This document shows positions 52,001-59,443 of a stretch of DNA of 64,000 nucleotides, in pieces; within the stretch, counting starts at the first letter, position 1, and each line of letters opens with the position of its first letter. Below the pieces are notes generated by a model. The model was not told the origin of the DNA. It did not search any database and saw nothing but the letters and a program-made list of their open reading frames with translations. Made by a program: the position numbers and the translations under genes. The stretch covers positions 186,001-250,000 of the forward strand of contig JABLUY010000018.1 of the NCBI GenBank assembly GCA_013306675.1, given 5' to 3'. The DNA is from Thraustochytrium sp. TN22 (lineage: Eukaryota > Sar > Bigyra > Thraustochytrida > Thraustochytriidae).

Positions 52001-54070
52001 GCCGGGCGGACCGCGGTGCAGCTGCAGGCCGCCCGCGCCGCGCAGCGTGAAGATCTCGTCAGCCTTGGCCGTAGTCTGCACGGCGGCGCCTTGATAGGAC
52101 GGCATGAGCGTCCAGGTGTGAATCGCGGCGGCGGGCGAGTCCACGTGGAGGTCGAGCACAACGAGGTCAGACTCGGCAGCCGCAGGCACGGGACCCACGG
52201 CCTCGGGTCCGGCTGATGCCATGGCTGCTGTGAGCTCGCAGAGGACGGCGGAGGAGTGCGAGGAGAAACAGAGCGAGAAGGCGACGCGCGCGAGTGCCAG
52301 CACGTGCACGGGCGCCGCGAGATCATGCGACCAGATCTTGAGCGTCCCGTCGCGGCTAGAGGTGACGACTCGGTGGTGCTCGCCGGCCGAGGAAACGGCC
52401 GTGATCTCGCCCTCGTGCGCTGCGGGCAGGTGGCGACTGACGGCGCGCCCAACCCACTCGACCAGGCCGCCATCGTCGCTGCCCGTGTAGAAGCAGGCGA
52501 TGCCGGCCTCGTTCTCGTCTTCGCCGATGTAGTCCGGCACCATGGAGGTGATGCAGGTGAGACTACGGTTGCGACGGCGGAGCGCGGCGCCGGTTTCCCC
52601 GTGCGCGAGCGCGAGGTGGCGGTGCCAGCGGCCCGCGGGCCCGCCCTCGAAGACAATGGGGACACCGAGGTCGCGCGAGACCACCGCGAAGGCGTGCGCC
52701 GAGGCGACGGCGACGCCGCTGATGGAGGCCACCTCCGCAATGCGGTCCGCATGTTCCGGATGCGCGTGCGCGGTGAAGCGGAAGACGGCCACGACGACGC
52801 CACGGCAAGGGGCCGCGGCCGGGCCGGCCGCGACCAGGAGGCCGTCTGGCCCAAAGGCGAGCGCGGTGGGCGCCTGCATGAGGCCGCCGACCGCCAGGCG
52901 GCGCACGACGCGGCGGTCTGCGGCGCGCCAGACGTGCAGCTCGTCCTGCGCTGCGGAGGCCACGAGCGACTGGTCTCCCTGGCCAGTGCAGGCTACGGCG
53001 GAGACGCACGCGCGATGCCCGCGGTAAAAGTCCTGCTCCTGGTCGGGCCCACCCGACCCGTGCAGGGTTGATAGCACGACGGTGGCGCCGCAGGCGAAGA
53101 CGGCGCGGTCGCGCATGACGGAGGTGGCGTCGGCTTCTGCCTTGGCGCCTGCCTGTGGGCCGGCCGCGAGGAGGAGGGCGCCGGCGCGGTGATTGAAGCC
53201 GAGCGCGCGATCGAGTCGCAATGCGGCCTGTGGGGGGAGGCTGTCGTCACCGGCGGCGAGCGCTGCGGCCTCGGAGGGCTCCAACTCGAGGATTGCGTTC
53301 TCCCAGTGGCGCGGGCGCCGGCGCGCGCGCTTCTTGGGGGCGATCGGCGCGGAGCGCGGCCTGGCGGCCGACGAGGAGCTCGCGGGTCGCAGATCCTGAG
53401 CCCCGCCGTCGGGTGCCTCGCCCGAGGACCCGGCGGCGGTCGCCGCCGCCGCCGCGTCAAAATGGGCAAGCCAGGACTCCGTCTCGACGCAGACGACCGC
53501 GAAGTAGGTTTCGAAGGCGGCGCGTGTGAGGCGTGCGGCAGCGCTTGTGCTCTGGTACTTGAATGCGTTTTGCGCGAGACGCTCGATGGCGGACTCGGGC
53601 GGTCGGCGCAGCGCCGTGGCAGAGTGCGCGGCCAGTGCCGCGACCTTGACCAGACCAGCTGCCGTGGTGCGCAGCAGCAGCGCGAGCTCATCGAGCGCGA
53701 GCGCGTCTCGCGCGTCAAAGTCGTAGAGCGTGAAGAGGAAGCGCAGTTTGGCTAGCGGCGCGGCCGACGACAGCACACAGAGCACGCCGAGCGCCTCGAG
53801 CGCGTCCACGAGGCCGTTCTCATCCGTGTCCAGCACGCGGAAGCTGTCCCCGCACCACTGCTCGAACTTCTCCTTGCTCATGGCGTCCGCGTCCACCGTC
53901 AGCACGCGTCGCGCGTCCCAGAGCACCGCCGCCCAGAGCTCCGCGTCCAGCGCGTAGCCATCGGCCAGCTCATTGAAGGCGACCCACACCTGTTGCAGCG
54001 CCGCCTCGCTCAGGCCCTGCAGCCCGCCGAACCCGCGAGCCACCGCGGCCTTGCCGTGCGCGATGCCCAT
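46010..54070 (-). CDS. Giant EF-hand plus WD40 protein, EML-like
   Basis: The single 2686-residue frame starts at the ATG complementing 54068-54070. Two EF-hands come first: DTDENGLVDALE at 81-92, and a less canonical YDFDARDALALDEL at about 116-129. The rest is WD40 blades in about three EML-like double-propeller units. Unit beginnings look alike, for example LALERVLGVGHSRN and VDVVLQHVYGRS, each preceded by a Pro-rich VGP(Q/P) phrase like the boundary of HELP/TAPE units in EML proteins. Blade phrases include VVTSSRDGTLKIWSHD, AVSAGADGFVKVWNFG and VCVGSDDGQVRVWNLA. Very charged linkers (Lys-rich, Asp/Glu-rich) separate the units. EML proteins bind tubulin and microtubules; the EF-hand suggests calcium control, and a ciliary role is possible. 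Animal EML5/6 also have three units but lack EF-hands. Confidence 0.82.
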   Translation of the reverse strand: MGIAHGKAAVARGFGGLQGLSEAALQQVWVAFNELADGYALDAELWAAVLWDARRVLTVDADAMSKEKFEQWCGDSFRVLDTDENGLVDALEALGVLCVLSSAAPLAKLRFLFTLYDFDARDALALDELALLLRTTAAGLVKVAALAAHSATALRRPPESAIERLAQNAFKYQSTSAAARLTRAAFETYFAVVCVETESWLAHFDAAAAATAAGSSGEAPDGGAQDLRPASSSSAARPRSAPIAPKKRARRRPRHWENAILELEPSEAAALAAGDDSLPPQAALRLDRALGFNHRAGALLLAAGPQAGAKAEADATSVMRDRAVFACGATVVLSTLHGSGGPDQEQDFYRGHRACVSAVACTGQGDQSLVASAAQDELHVWRAADRRVVRRLAVGGLMQAPTALAFGPDGLLVAAGPAAAPCRGVVVAVFRFTAHAHPEHADRIAEVASISGVAVASAHAFAVVSRDLGVPIVFEGGPAGRWHRHLALAHGETGAALRRRNRSLTCITSMVPDYIGEDENEAGIACFYTGSDDGGLVEWVGRAVSRHLPAAHEGEITAVSSAGEHHRVVTSSRDGTLKIWSHDLAAPVHVLALARVAFSLCFSSHSSAVLCELTAAMASAGPEAVGPVPAAAESDLVVLDLHVDSPAAAIHTWTLMPSYQGAAVQTTAKADEIFTLRGAGGLQLHRGPPGAPGIHVPLRPPLEAVHSPPFAVSSCGRLLAAAQGDGDVHVYAFRQAKGDAVIVTKLSDFRETAVAALAFSPDGQSLIAALQGDGGGGVVFIYDVGELRIQLERASLTVRGLDLADAVLCRGKLQLDSVAGAAPGAVHADFSADSRFVRVEFVEAKVIAFVDVRQAAAVLDVATLKDLDWATHSCTFGWGVHGAWADVDGKHDISASCVLPAAPDDLPARAPLLCAGTRTGALELRTWPCTNRKRSKKMTNASLAHASTVTRILEVEPHPGQTDAALLSVAAESCFLWRVAPQEPAITVDAGGEDDNDNDSEAGEDDLYGLDDGDDQDVAHDVEEKDRDAAAGAEGDEPVDAAARDAFEDDPNAYLWRELVEIGELTPATTKSKDPAGDDGQKNKKKKTKGKGMEKKTKKTKTKKKRKAGAARTIARSETPLWYRDLEEQPPLVGPQHNRAPPAGLALERVLGVGHSRNAITYVKNEQTGRYDLVYAAGEVLVSMDPERGTQRHMVLSSRISCLSGSCGDLVAVGLESGHVLLADVREMDVRARAPIAAEAGPVWALALRHDLLASCSGPGRREVQVFAVQDLGRGAIADTLLPPLAGAAIGLRFAPASLLVYGEEFTCELTLGADGLAVRAVVSLPRRAVLSAAFLQRGAAAGVLVLGDSQGGLHVHRGDDRRRIVETAHARAVTALEELPRGSGAEAVSAGADGFVKVWNFGAAGEDVSEASLVLQIDTAALTSCLRSTPVVYGVGVAPHGVGDKQNRAALALSLGQILQVDLGSGEVLGAGSLTQGLGVPSSAASAGAALGCAAPHPSEAGTLCIAGADRWINVVRGWRVVHRASLDAAARSLAWRPDGRHLAVGLTGSYLAIFEVSEQDGSLAKVFEQGELGSGKAKAKSEGGVSGDGVAQVCYSRDGRLLGFISGPKLYVTLVDEKTGAYQPFGEFGEGETALIKLEFTVNAKFVRATDANGSLLEMDVRAQAPMRDKVKRKAQWVDRRVAAGPDLRALWEHEPKTEVTAMQTFEDAEEAVQAALVLGFEPHVVRTAHVPLPGPGDPLATFSSFAAGPPGSVISCLSLARLARRLVTVDDISGTVRVWEMLLPREAAASEDGGSEVMHALAGRTKDTDKKKEDDDEDEDDDEGNANEEQDGAKRKAKGQLENAEEAAAARELVAAQWRVAADWVDRDGPAQAIPTTADRHAAMDAEASLQAAQADQPVPPHERGQLVGPPKVDVVLQHVYGRSAACGGPFLTHEGQAVAAAARFSVRTALFGARSQLHVHVAPSKKSTACATTALALCRRAGVAAAAASVDGGTRLVVRTWHVGAVSSTSVRTVTESGHFTSLAFDQDAHRLAGVVRTAEGHVRLYVFRASAVEDGLGEWTDARPESLEVVMNLHVPPALGAPWCAFVGRHAVAVGGERFLCVLRDVRQRAAGGLVHYMTPAVPEGAQGLDAAAVVFTCGAGLANPDAGMVATNCGTLLGFVAGKRSRTVRVDGASKRMNPKQQRRRHRQKGKKQASSESELAIKGDKDLADLDGVGDNEEDEKHKDEDKDDDDEEEEEEEEEDMMEGDPAYVAAASACPETACFVTGDSRGVVRVWSASLEPLMSVNHTLDMTRCSGLRGQHALVQSVDADASCSRVLVGLAQGEVLLASTHTGEVSLVDAPNCPGRMGGTQAWALAVNPADGYQVCVGSDDGQVRVWNLATHELAAWECVDEDGVPAAVRAAAWSPDGQLIAVGFGREAELSNKAKAGAFAILDAASLDVVFHGRDCKEWITDARFSPGGAQLALASMDGCVYVYDARNGFKLSFVCEKADTGIVAVDYAASGLFVRATTVALDHVILNATSGERLREVDKVKDQHWISSGCLTAWGLQGFAIGAVSAAAAEATDPAAEGAADSPAIADVDLPTSAARETRLDLALCGSAHGGLHVANFPYLKPPARANDVAAEKVFAAHAGAVARVATNVGILRPGAGATVVTLGASDNALLAWSLVPLTKRGRHQQEN

Positions 54071-54919
54071 CGCGCCCCTGGCCCGCCTCTGCGTCTGCCG
54101 CTGCGCGCGGCGCCTCCACGGGCCCGGCCCGGCGAGTCCTTGAACTTGGTCTTGCGCTTGCTTGAACTGGCCCAACTGGGACCCGGCTCCCAGTGCAGGC
54201 AGGCCCAACGGTTGTCTCGCTCCCGGAGTCCGAGTCCAAGCTGAAGTAACATGTAAGATCATGATGTCTCACAATGAGCCACAGCCAGATCAGCCTGAGA
54301 TCAGATCAGATCAGATTAGATCACTGTCAGTCAGATCACAGGGGGCTAGGCCTGATGCGACTGTGAGTGCTTGCGTGAGCCTGTGTGACCTCGTCAAACT
54401 GCGCCGTCACGGTCAGATACAGCTCTGCAGAATCCACATCAGACTTCAGGCTCGGACTTGGCGATGCTGCCACGCACGAGTGCGTGCCGCGCCCCAAGCA
54501 GCCATAAGTTAATTAAAACGTGCGTGTTTCGCTTGCGTGCCGCACCCCAAGCAGCCATAACGTGCGTGTTTCGCTCACTGTATGGTCCTCACCAGTGTAT
54601 AGAGATGCGCAGACACGAGCGGAACACCTCCCGAGAGCGCAACCCAACGCAACGCAACGTGACGAAGCAAATCACGCTACCAATCTCTCTTGTACCCGGA
54701 TGAAGCAAGGTGCGAAAAAACAACTTCGTCCTCCTCGTCCTTCTCGTCCTCCTCGTCCTCGTTGGCGTCCTCCACGCTCGACCTCGACCTCGTCAGCCTC
54801 TCAGGCTCAGGTCTGCATGCAGAACTCTCCACGCGGCGCGTCGGCGGCAGCGGCGGCGGCAGCGGCGGCGGCGGCGGCGGCGGCGGCGGGCCGGCGGCGG
54901 TGGCAGCGGCGGCAGCGGC

Positions 54920-54956
<37 letters not shown>
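54071..54956. other. Divergent region between EML-like gene and KMO
   Basis: Holds both promoters. A GATCAGATCAGATCAGATTAGATC repeat lies at about 54298-54322, and a phrase CGTGCGTGTTTCGCT repeats at about 54519 and 54560. (GGC)n then (CAG)n runs at 54840-54955 end at the KMO ATG. The KMO frame is open back to 54690 and would encode Ser-, Gly- and Ala-runs. No other gene is seen. Confidence 0.55.
54840..54955 (+). repeat. (GGC)n and (CAG)n tracts before the KMO start
   Basis: GGC/AGC units followed by about eleven CAG units ending two bases before the ATG. In the KMO frame they would give poly-Gly then poly-Ala, so an N-terminal extension is possible but is not expected for the family. Confidence 0.85.
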
Positions 54957-56405
54957 ATGGCGGGCCCAAGCGCGGCACCGCTGGTCGTGGTCGTCGGCGG
55001 CGGGCCCGTGGGCGGGCTGGCCGGCGTGGCGCTGGCGCAGGCCGGGTTCCGCGTGCGCGTGGTGGAGCGGCGAGAGGATCCGCGCGCGCAGAGGGAGGCG
55101 GAGCTGGCGGCGAATGGCGCGGACAAGTCGGCGTCGAAGCGGTCCATCAACCTGGCGCTCTCGCACCGCGGCCTGGAGGCGCTGCGCGCCGTGGGCCTGG
55201 CCGAGCGGGCGCTGGAGCTGGTCGTTCCCATGCACGGGAGGCTGATCCACCTGGACGATGGCGTGCGGCGGTTCCAGCGGTACGACGAGACGGACGAGTC
55301 GAACTTTATCAACAGCATCTCGCGCGAGGACCTCAACAACCTGCTCCTAGATGCCGCGGAGCGCGAGGGCGGCGTGCAGCTAGACTTTGGGTGGCAGCTC
55401 ATGCACATGGATCGCGCAGGCACGCTACACTTTGCGCGCAGCGAGGACGTGGGCAGCGGTAGCTTCAACGACTGCGCGCGCGGCGACATGGTCGTGGAGG
55501 GCGCGGACCTGGTGCTCGGGTGCGACGGCGCGTACTCGGCGGTGCGCGAATCGCTGATGCGGCTACAGAGCACGAACTTCACGCGCCGTTACATCTCGCA
55601 CGGCTACAAGGAGCTGGAGGTGTTCCCGGACGAGAAGACGGGCGACTACAAGATCAAGCCGGCGGAGGCGCTGAGCATCTGGCCGCGCGGCGACTTCATG
55701 ATGATTGCGCTGCCGAACCTTGACAAGTCCTTCACGTGCACCATTTTCGCGCCGCTGGACGAGCTGCGATCGCTCTCGAACGACGAGGACATCGAGGCGT
55801 ACTTTACGCGCAACTTCCCCGGCATCATCCCGTACATGCCAGACTACGTGGCACAGTTCAAGCGCAACCCGGCGTGCCGCCTGGTGACGAGCGCCGTGGA
55901 CCCGTGGAACCTGGGCAGTCGCGCGCTCCTGCTGGGCGACGCGGCGCACGCCATGGTGCCCTTTTACGGTCAGGGTATGAACGCAGGCATGGAGGATGTG
56001 CTGGAGCTGCTGGAGACGCTGCGTGCGCACGACTTGGAACTCGAGCGCGCCGTGCCGGCCTTCGCCAAGACGCGCCGCCCGCGCGGCGACGCCATCGCCG
56101 CGCTCAGCCTCGCCAACTACATGGAGATGCGCTCGCACACCGCCTCGCGCCTCTTCCTCCTGCGCAAGCGCCTCGAGGGCTGGCTCAACTACATCTTTCC
56201 CTCGCGCTGGGTCCCGCTTTACAAGATGGTTGCCTTTACGCGCATCCCCTATGATGAGGCCATCCAGCGCGAGAGGCGCCAGTCCCTGGTCCTTGGCGCC
56301 GCATCTGTCGCACTACTAACCTTCGCCAAGCTTGGCCTGGCCGCGCTCGTCTTTGCCACGGGCGGCTCGCTTAACCCCTTTGACCGTCGCACGGGCGGCA
56401 GGTGA
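54957..56405 (+). CDS. KMO: Kynurenine 3-monooxygenase
   Basis: An FAD- and NADPH-dependent hydroxylase converting L-kynurenine to 3-hydroxykynurenine, normally anchored in the mitochondrial outer membrane. The 482-residue length matches the family (human 486). The dinucleotide fold VVVVGGGPVGGLAGVALAQA starts at residue 8. SKRSINLALSHRGLEALRAV (about 60-80) is the KMO-specific RSINLALS block. SISREDLNNLLLDAA and LVLGCDGAYSAVRESL follow (the latter the DG motif), then YISHGYKELEV (about 211). LLLGDAAHAMVPFYGQGMNA (about 323) is the second FAD motif. A C-terminal hydrophobic helix (about 443-470) fits the membrane anchor. The start is chosen where family similarity begins; the open upstream frame is simple repeat. 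No intron is visible. Confidence 0.95.
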   Translation: MAGPSAAPLVVVVGGGPVGGLAGVALAQAGFRVRVVERREDPRAQREAELAANGADKSASKRSINLALSHRGLEALRAVGLAERALELVVPMHGRLIHLDDGVRRFQRYDETDESNFINSISREDLNNLLLDAAEREGGVQLDFGWQLMHMDRAGTLHFARSEDVGSGSFNDCARGDMVVEGADLVLGCDGAYSAVRESLMRLQSTNFTRRYISHGYKELEVFPDEKTGDYKIKPAEALSIWPRGDFMMIALPNLDKSFTCTIFAPLDELRSLSNDEDIEAYFTRNFPGIIPYMPDYVAQFKRNPACRLVTSAVDPWNLGSRALLLGDAAHAMVPFYGQGMNAGMEDVLELLETLRAHDLELERAVPAFAKTRRPRGDAIAALSLANYMEMRSHTASRLFLLRKRLEGWLNYIFPSRWVPLYKMVAFTRIPYDEAIQRERRQSLVLGAASVALLTFAKLGLAALVFATGGSLNPFDRRTGGR

Positions 56406-57206
56406 GTGTAAGTGTAGGCCTCAGGCTAACGTTAGCTCTGGCCTAGGCTCTCGAGCTACCTCGAGCTCTAAGTTGGCTCGTAGCTAGCTAGAGAGCGAGA
56501 GTTCTAAAGCAGAACGTACGATGGTAGTGCACGTGCTACCAGTACCAGGTCTTTGCTCATGTATCGAGCACCAGCCCACCACTGGCAGCACGTCATTTTA
56601 ATTTGATTCATGTCTGATCTGAGCTCACCATTCGCATCCCAATTTCGCATGCATTTTCCAAAGCAAAGGGTGTGAGCCATCCCCGCCGACGGGCGCTCCC
56701 GGGTAGTTACGACTCGAGCATCGACGCCCGTGGCACCGCGCAGCCGCTCACTTGCGGCTGTGACTCCGTCCAGAGCCTGCCAGTGAGGCAGCTCACCCGT
56801 CGGCCGTTGGAGCGACCCGTGCAGGGGTCGGCAGCGGCAGCCCAACCGCGGCGCGGTTGCCCGAGCTTGGCAAGAATCATCAACCAAGCAACAAACAAAC
56901 AGTCAATCACTCCATCCGGGCTCCGCTCCGAGCGCGTGCGAGCGGGCGAGCGCGCGCGGGGAGGCCTCGCGGCGCGGCGACAAGGTAGGTGGCGCACGGC
57001 GGCGCGGCGCGGCGCGGCGCGGCGGGCTGGCGGGCCCGCGCGGCGCGGCGCGGCATGGCGGCATGGCGGCGGGTTGGCGGTTGGGCTAATGATGCATCGA
57101 GGATCGCGAAGGTCGGCAGGCGGGCGCGCGCGCGCGGGCGGCAGGGCGGCGCTCCGGCGCGGCAGGCAGAGCAGGCGGAGCAGGCGAGGCAGCGGCGGCA
57201 GGCAGG
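56406..57206. other. Intergenic region between KMO and CCT8
   Basis: Moderate-GC sequence with no supported gene, then a (GGCGC)n tract (56998-57056) and a (GGCA)n-like end (57191-57206) leading to the CCT8 ATG. A GGTAGGT donor-like site at about 56984 and the AG-rich end near 57200 could bound a leader intron; this cannot be proven here. Confidence 0.5.
56998..57056 (+). repeat. (GGCGC)n tract upstream of CCT8
   Basis: Two blocks of GGCGC pentamers interrupted by GGGCTGGCGGGCCC, on the coding strand, 150-210 bases before the CCT8 start. Confidence 0.85.
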
Positions 57207-58823
57207 ATGGCGTCGCCCCAGATCCAGGTGGGCAGCGGCGTGCGCGGGCTGCTCAAGGATGGGTACAAGGAGATGTCCGGGCTGGAGGCGGCCATCATGC
57301 GCAACATCGAGGCGGTGAACGAGCTGGGGCGCATCACGCGCACGAGCCTGGGCCCGACGTCGATGAACAAGCTGGTGGTGAACCATCTGGAGAAGATTTT
57401 GGTGACGTCGGACGCGGCGACCATCGTGGGCGAGCTGGAGGTGGAGCACCCGGCGGCCAACATGGTGGTGATGGCGGCCAAGATGCAGGAGTCGGAGTTC
57501 GGCGACTGCACGAACTTCGTCATCACCTTCGCGTCGGAGCTGCTGAACCAGGCGCAGTCGCTGCTGCGCGTGGGCGTGCACGCGTCGGAGATCGTGCGCG
57601 GGTACAAGCGTGCCGCGGAGATTTGTCTGGAGGAGCTGCACGAGCTGGTGTGCGAGGAGCTGGGCGACGTGCGCGACGAGGCGCAGGTGCGGCGCGCGCT
57701 GCGTGCCGTGGTGGACTCGAAGAAGTTCGGCTACGGTGAGCTGCTGGCGGACCTGGGCGCCAAGGCGACGACGCTGGTCATCCCGCCGGCGCCGGCCAAG
57801 GCGTCCATCGACGTGGACAACGTGCGCGTGGCCAAGCTGATCGGCGGCAACATCCACATGTCCACGGTTCTCAAGGGTATGATGGTGCGGCGGCCGCCGG
57901 CGAGCCAGATCGAGCGCGCGGAGAAGGCCAAGGTGGCCGTCTTTGGCACCTCGGTGGAGGCGGCCAGCACGGAGACCAAGGGCACGGTGTGCCTGAACAA
58001 CGCCGACGAGCTGCTCAACTACAACAAGAGCGAGGAGGCGCTCATGGAGGAGCAGATCCGCGGCATCAAGGAGTCCGGCGTGGACGTCATCATTAGCGGC
58101 GGCTCGCTCAGCGAGATGGCGCTGCACTTTATCGACCGCTACGGCATGATGGCCATCAAGGTCACCTCCAAGTGGGAGCTGCGCCGCCTCTGCCGCACTG
58201 TGGGCGCCACGGCGCTCGTGCGCCTGGGCCCCGTCACCCCGGACGAGATGGGCTTTTGCGATCTTGTCGAGACCCGCGAGATGGCCGGCGGCAAGTGCGT
58301 CGTCTTCCAGCAGGACCAGGAGGGCTCCATCGTTGCCTCGGTCGTGCTGCGCTCGTCCACGACCAACCAGCTCGACGACCTCGAGCGCGCCATGGACGAC
58401 GCCGTCAACACGGTCAAGACTTACTGCTCCGACCCGCGCCTCCTGCCCGGCGGCGGCGCCACGGAGATCGCCATGGCCTCGCGTATCGCCGCCATTGCCG
58501 AGAAGACGCCCGGCCTCGAGCAGTACGCGCTCAACAAGTTCGCCGAGGCCCTTGAGGTTGTCCCGCGCACGCTCGCCGAGAACGCCGGCGACGACCCCAA
58601 CGCCATCATCAGCGACCTCTACGCCGCGCACAAGAAGGGCGAGGCCAACGCCGGCGTCGACGTTGACAAGCACACCGTCGCAGACATGAAGGCCAAGGGC
58701 ATCTTCGACACCTACGCCGCCAAGCTCCAGGCCTTTCGCCTCTCCACCGACGCCGCCATTACTATTCTCCGCATCGACTCGCTCATCATGTCCAAGCGCG
58801 CCGGTGGCCCCAAGAAGAAGTAA
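57207..58823 (+). CDS. CCT8: T-complex protein 1 subunit theta (CCT8)
   Basis: One of eight subunits of the cytosolic TRiC/CCT chaperonin that folds actin, tubulin and WD40 proteins. The 538-residue product matches the theta subunit: GLEAAIMRNIEAVNELGRIT, NHLEKILVTSDAATIVGELE, HPAANMVVMAAKMQESEFGD, LLRVGVHASEIVRGY, ETKGTVCLNNADELLNYNK, SKWELRRLCRTVGATALVRL, LPGGGATEIAMAS, GLEQYALNKFAEALEVVPR and the C-terminal IMSKRAGGPKKK all have theta counterparts. Delta and other subunits fit less well. The nucleotide-site glycines are unusual: residues 99-103 read GDCTN where chaperonins have GDGT, and 49-53 read GPTSM where GPxGM is usual. The GGGA loop is intact. This suggests weak or altered ATP binding in this subunit. 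The start is the first ATG after the GGCAGGCAGG leader. Confidence 0.95.
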   Translation: MASPQIQVGSGVRGLLKDGYKEMSGLEAAIMRNIEAVNELGRITRTSLGPTSMNKLVVNHLEKILVTSDAATIVGELEVEHPAANMVVMAAKMQESEFGDCTNFVITFASELLNQAQSLLRVGVHASEIVRGYKRAAEICLEELHELVCEELGDVRDEAQVRRALRAVVDSKKFGYGELLADLGAKATTLVIPPAPAKASIDVDNVRVAKLIGGNIHMSTVLKGMMVRRPPASQIERAEKAKVAVFGTSVEAASTETKGTVCLNNADELLNYNKSEEALMEEQIRGIKESGVDVIISGGSLSEMALHFIDRYGMMAIKVTSKWELRRLCRTVGATALVRLGPVTPDEMGFCDLVETREMAGGKCVVFQQDQEGSIVASVVLRSSTTNQLDDLERAMDDAVNTVKTYCSDPRLLPGGGATEIAMASRIAAIAEKTPGLEQYALNKFAEALEVVPRTLAENAGDDPNAIISDLYAAHKKGEANAGVDVDKHTVADMKAKGIFDTYAAKLQAFRLSTDAAITILRIDSLIMSKRAGGPKKK

Positions 58824-59443
58824 AGAGACGAACACACACCTTGCGCGCAACATGGCAACCCGCACTCCCGGCTGTGTCGTCGGCGCTGCGCTGTGTCGTA
58901 GGCTAGAGTAGAGGAATCTGATGGACCGAGACGATTTGATGTGAGGTTGTATCGAGACGATTTGATGTGTGCTTGGGTTGTTGCGCGCTGTGTTGTTTTT
59001 CAAGGTGGCTTGCAAGATGAACCTGCCTGATCGACTCAGTGACTCTTGGACCGTGAATCCGAGTCAGAGCCTGCTTGAACGAAGTACTCATGGCGAGCAG
59101 CAAGCTCACTGACTGTGAGAATCGCAGCAAGCTCACAGAGTCACAGAGTCGACCCATCTCGATCATGGTGGTGATCACGCGCGCCGTGCAATGTGACGCG
59201 TGGCCCGTGACCCACGGCCCGCACGCAGAGCGCAGAGCCTAGCGCTCTAGGCCTCGTGGAGCGTGCACGACATGGCGTTGGGCCTCCACAGTGTTCAATG
59301 GTCCGGGGGGGGCTCGAAGTTGGCCAGCACGAGACCAACAAAAAGAGAGAGAAACAGAACCCGATCAAAGAGGTGCTCTGCGCAGACTGCGCAGGCGGCC
59401 GCGACTTCAAGTTGCTGGCAGGGAGCGCGCCGGGAGGACTCGG
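58824..59443. other. Intergenic region between CCT8 and the four-module membrane protein
   Basis: It contains a doubled CGAGACGATTTGATGTG phrase (58929-58970) and several GAGTCACAGAG-type short repeats. No gene or RNA is recognised. Confidence 0.5.

Noticed and set aside
47060-52216. Long frames antisense to the EML-like gene (about 1140 and 574 codons)
   Set aside because: Same shadow effect; no domain is visible and the composition is that of reversed WD40 coding sequence.
54690-54956. An N-terminal extension of KMO from 54690
   Set aside because: It would consist of Ser, Gly and Ala runs from microsatellites. KMO similarity begins at 54957 at the usual N-terminus, so it is more likely leader.
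57207-58823. Assigning the chaperonin to CCT4 (delta)
   Set aside because: Length fits, but the N-terminal, ETKGTV and C-terminal AGGPK blocks match theta (CCT8) much better.
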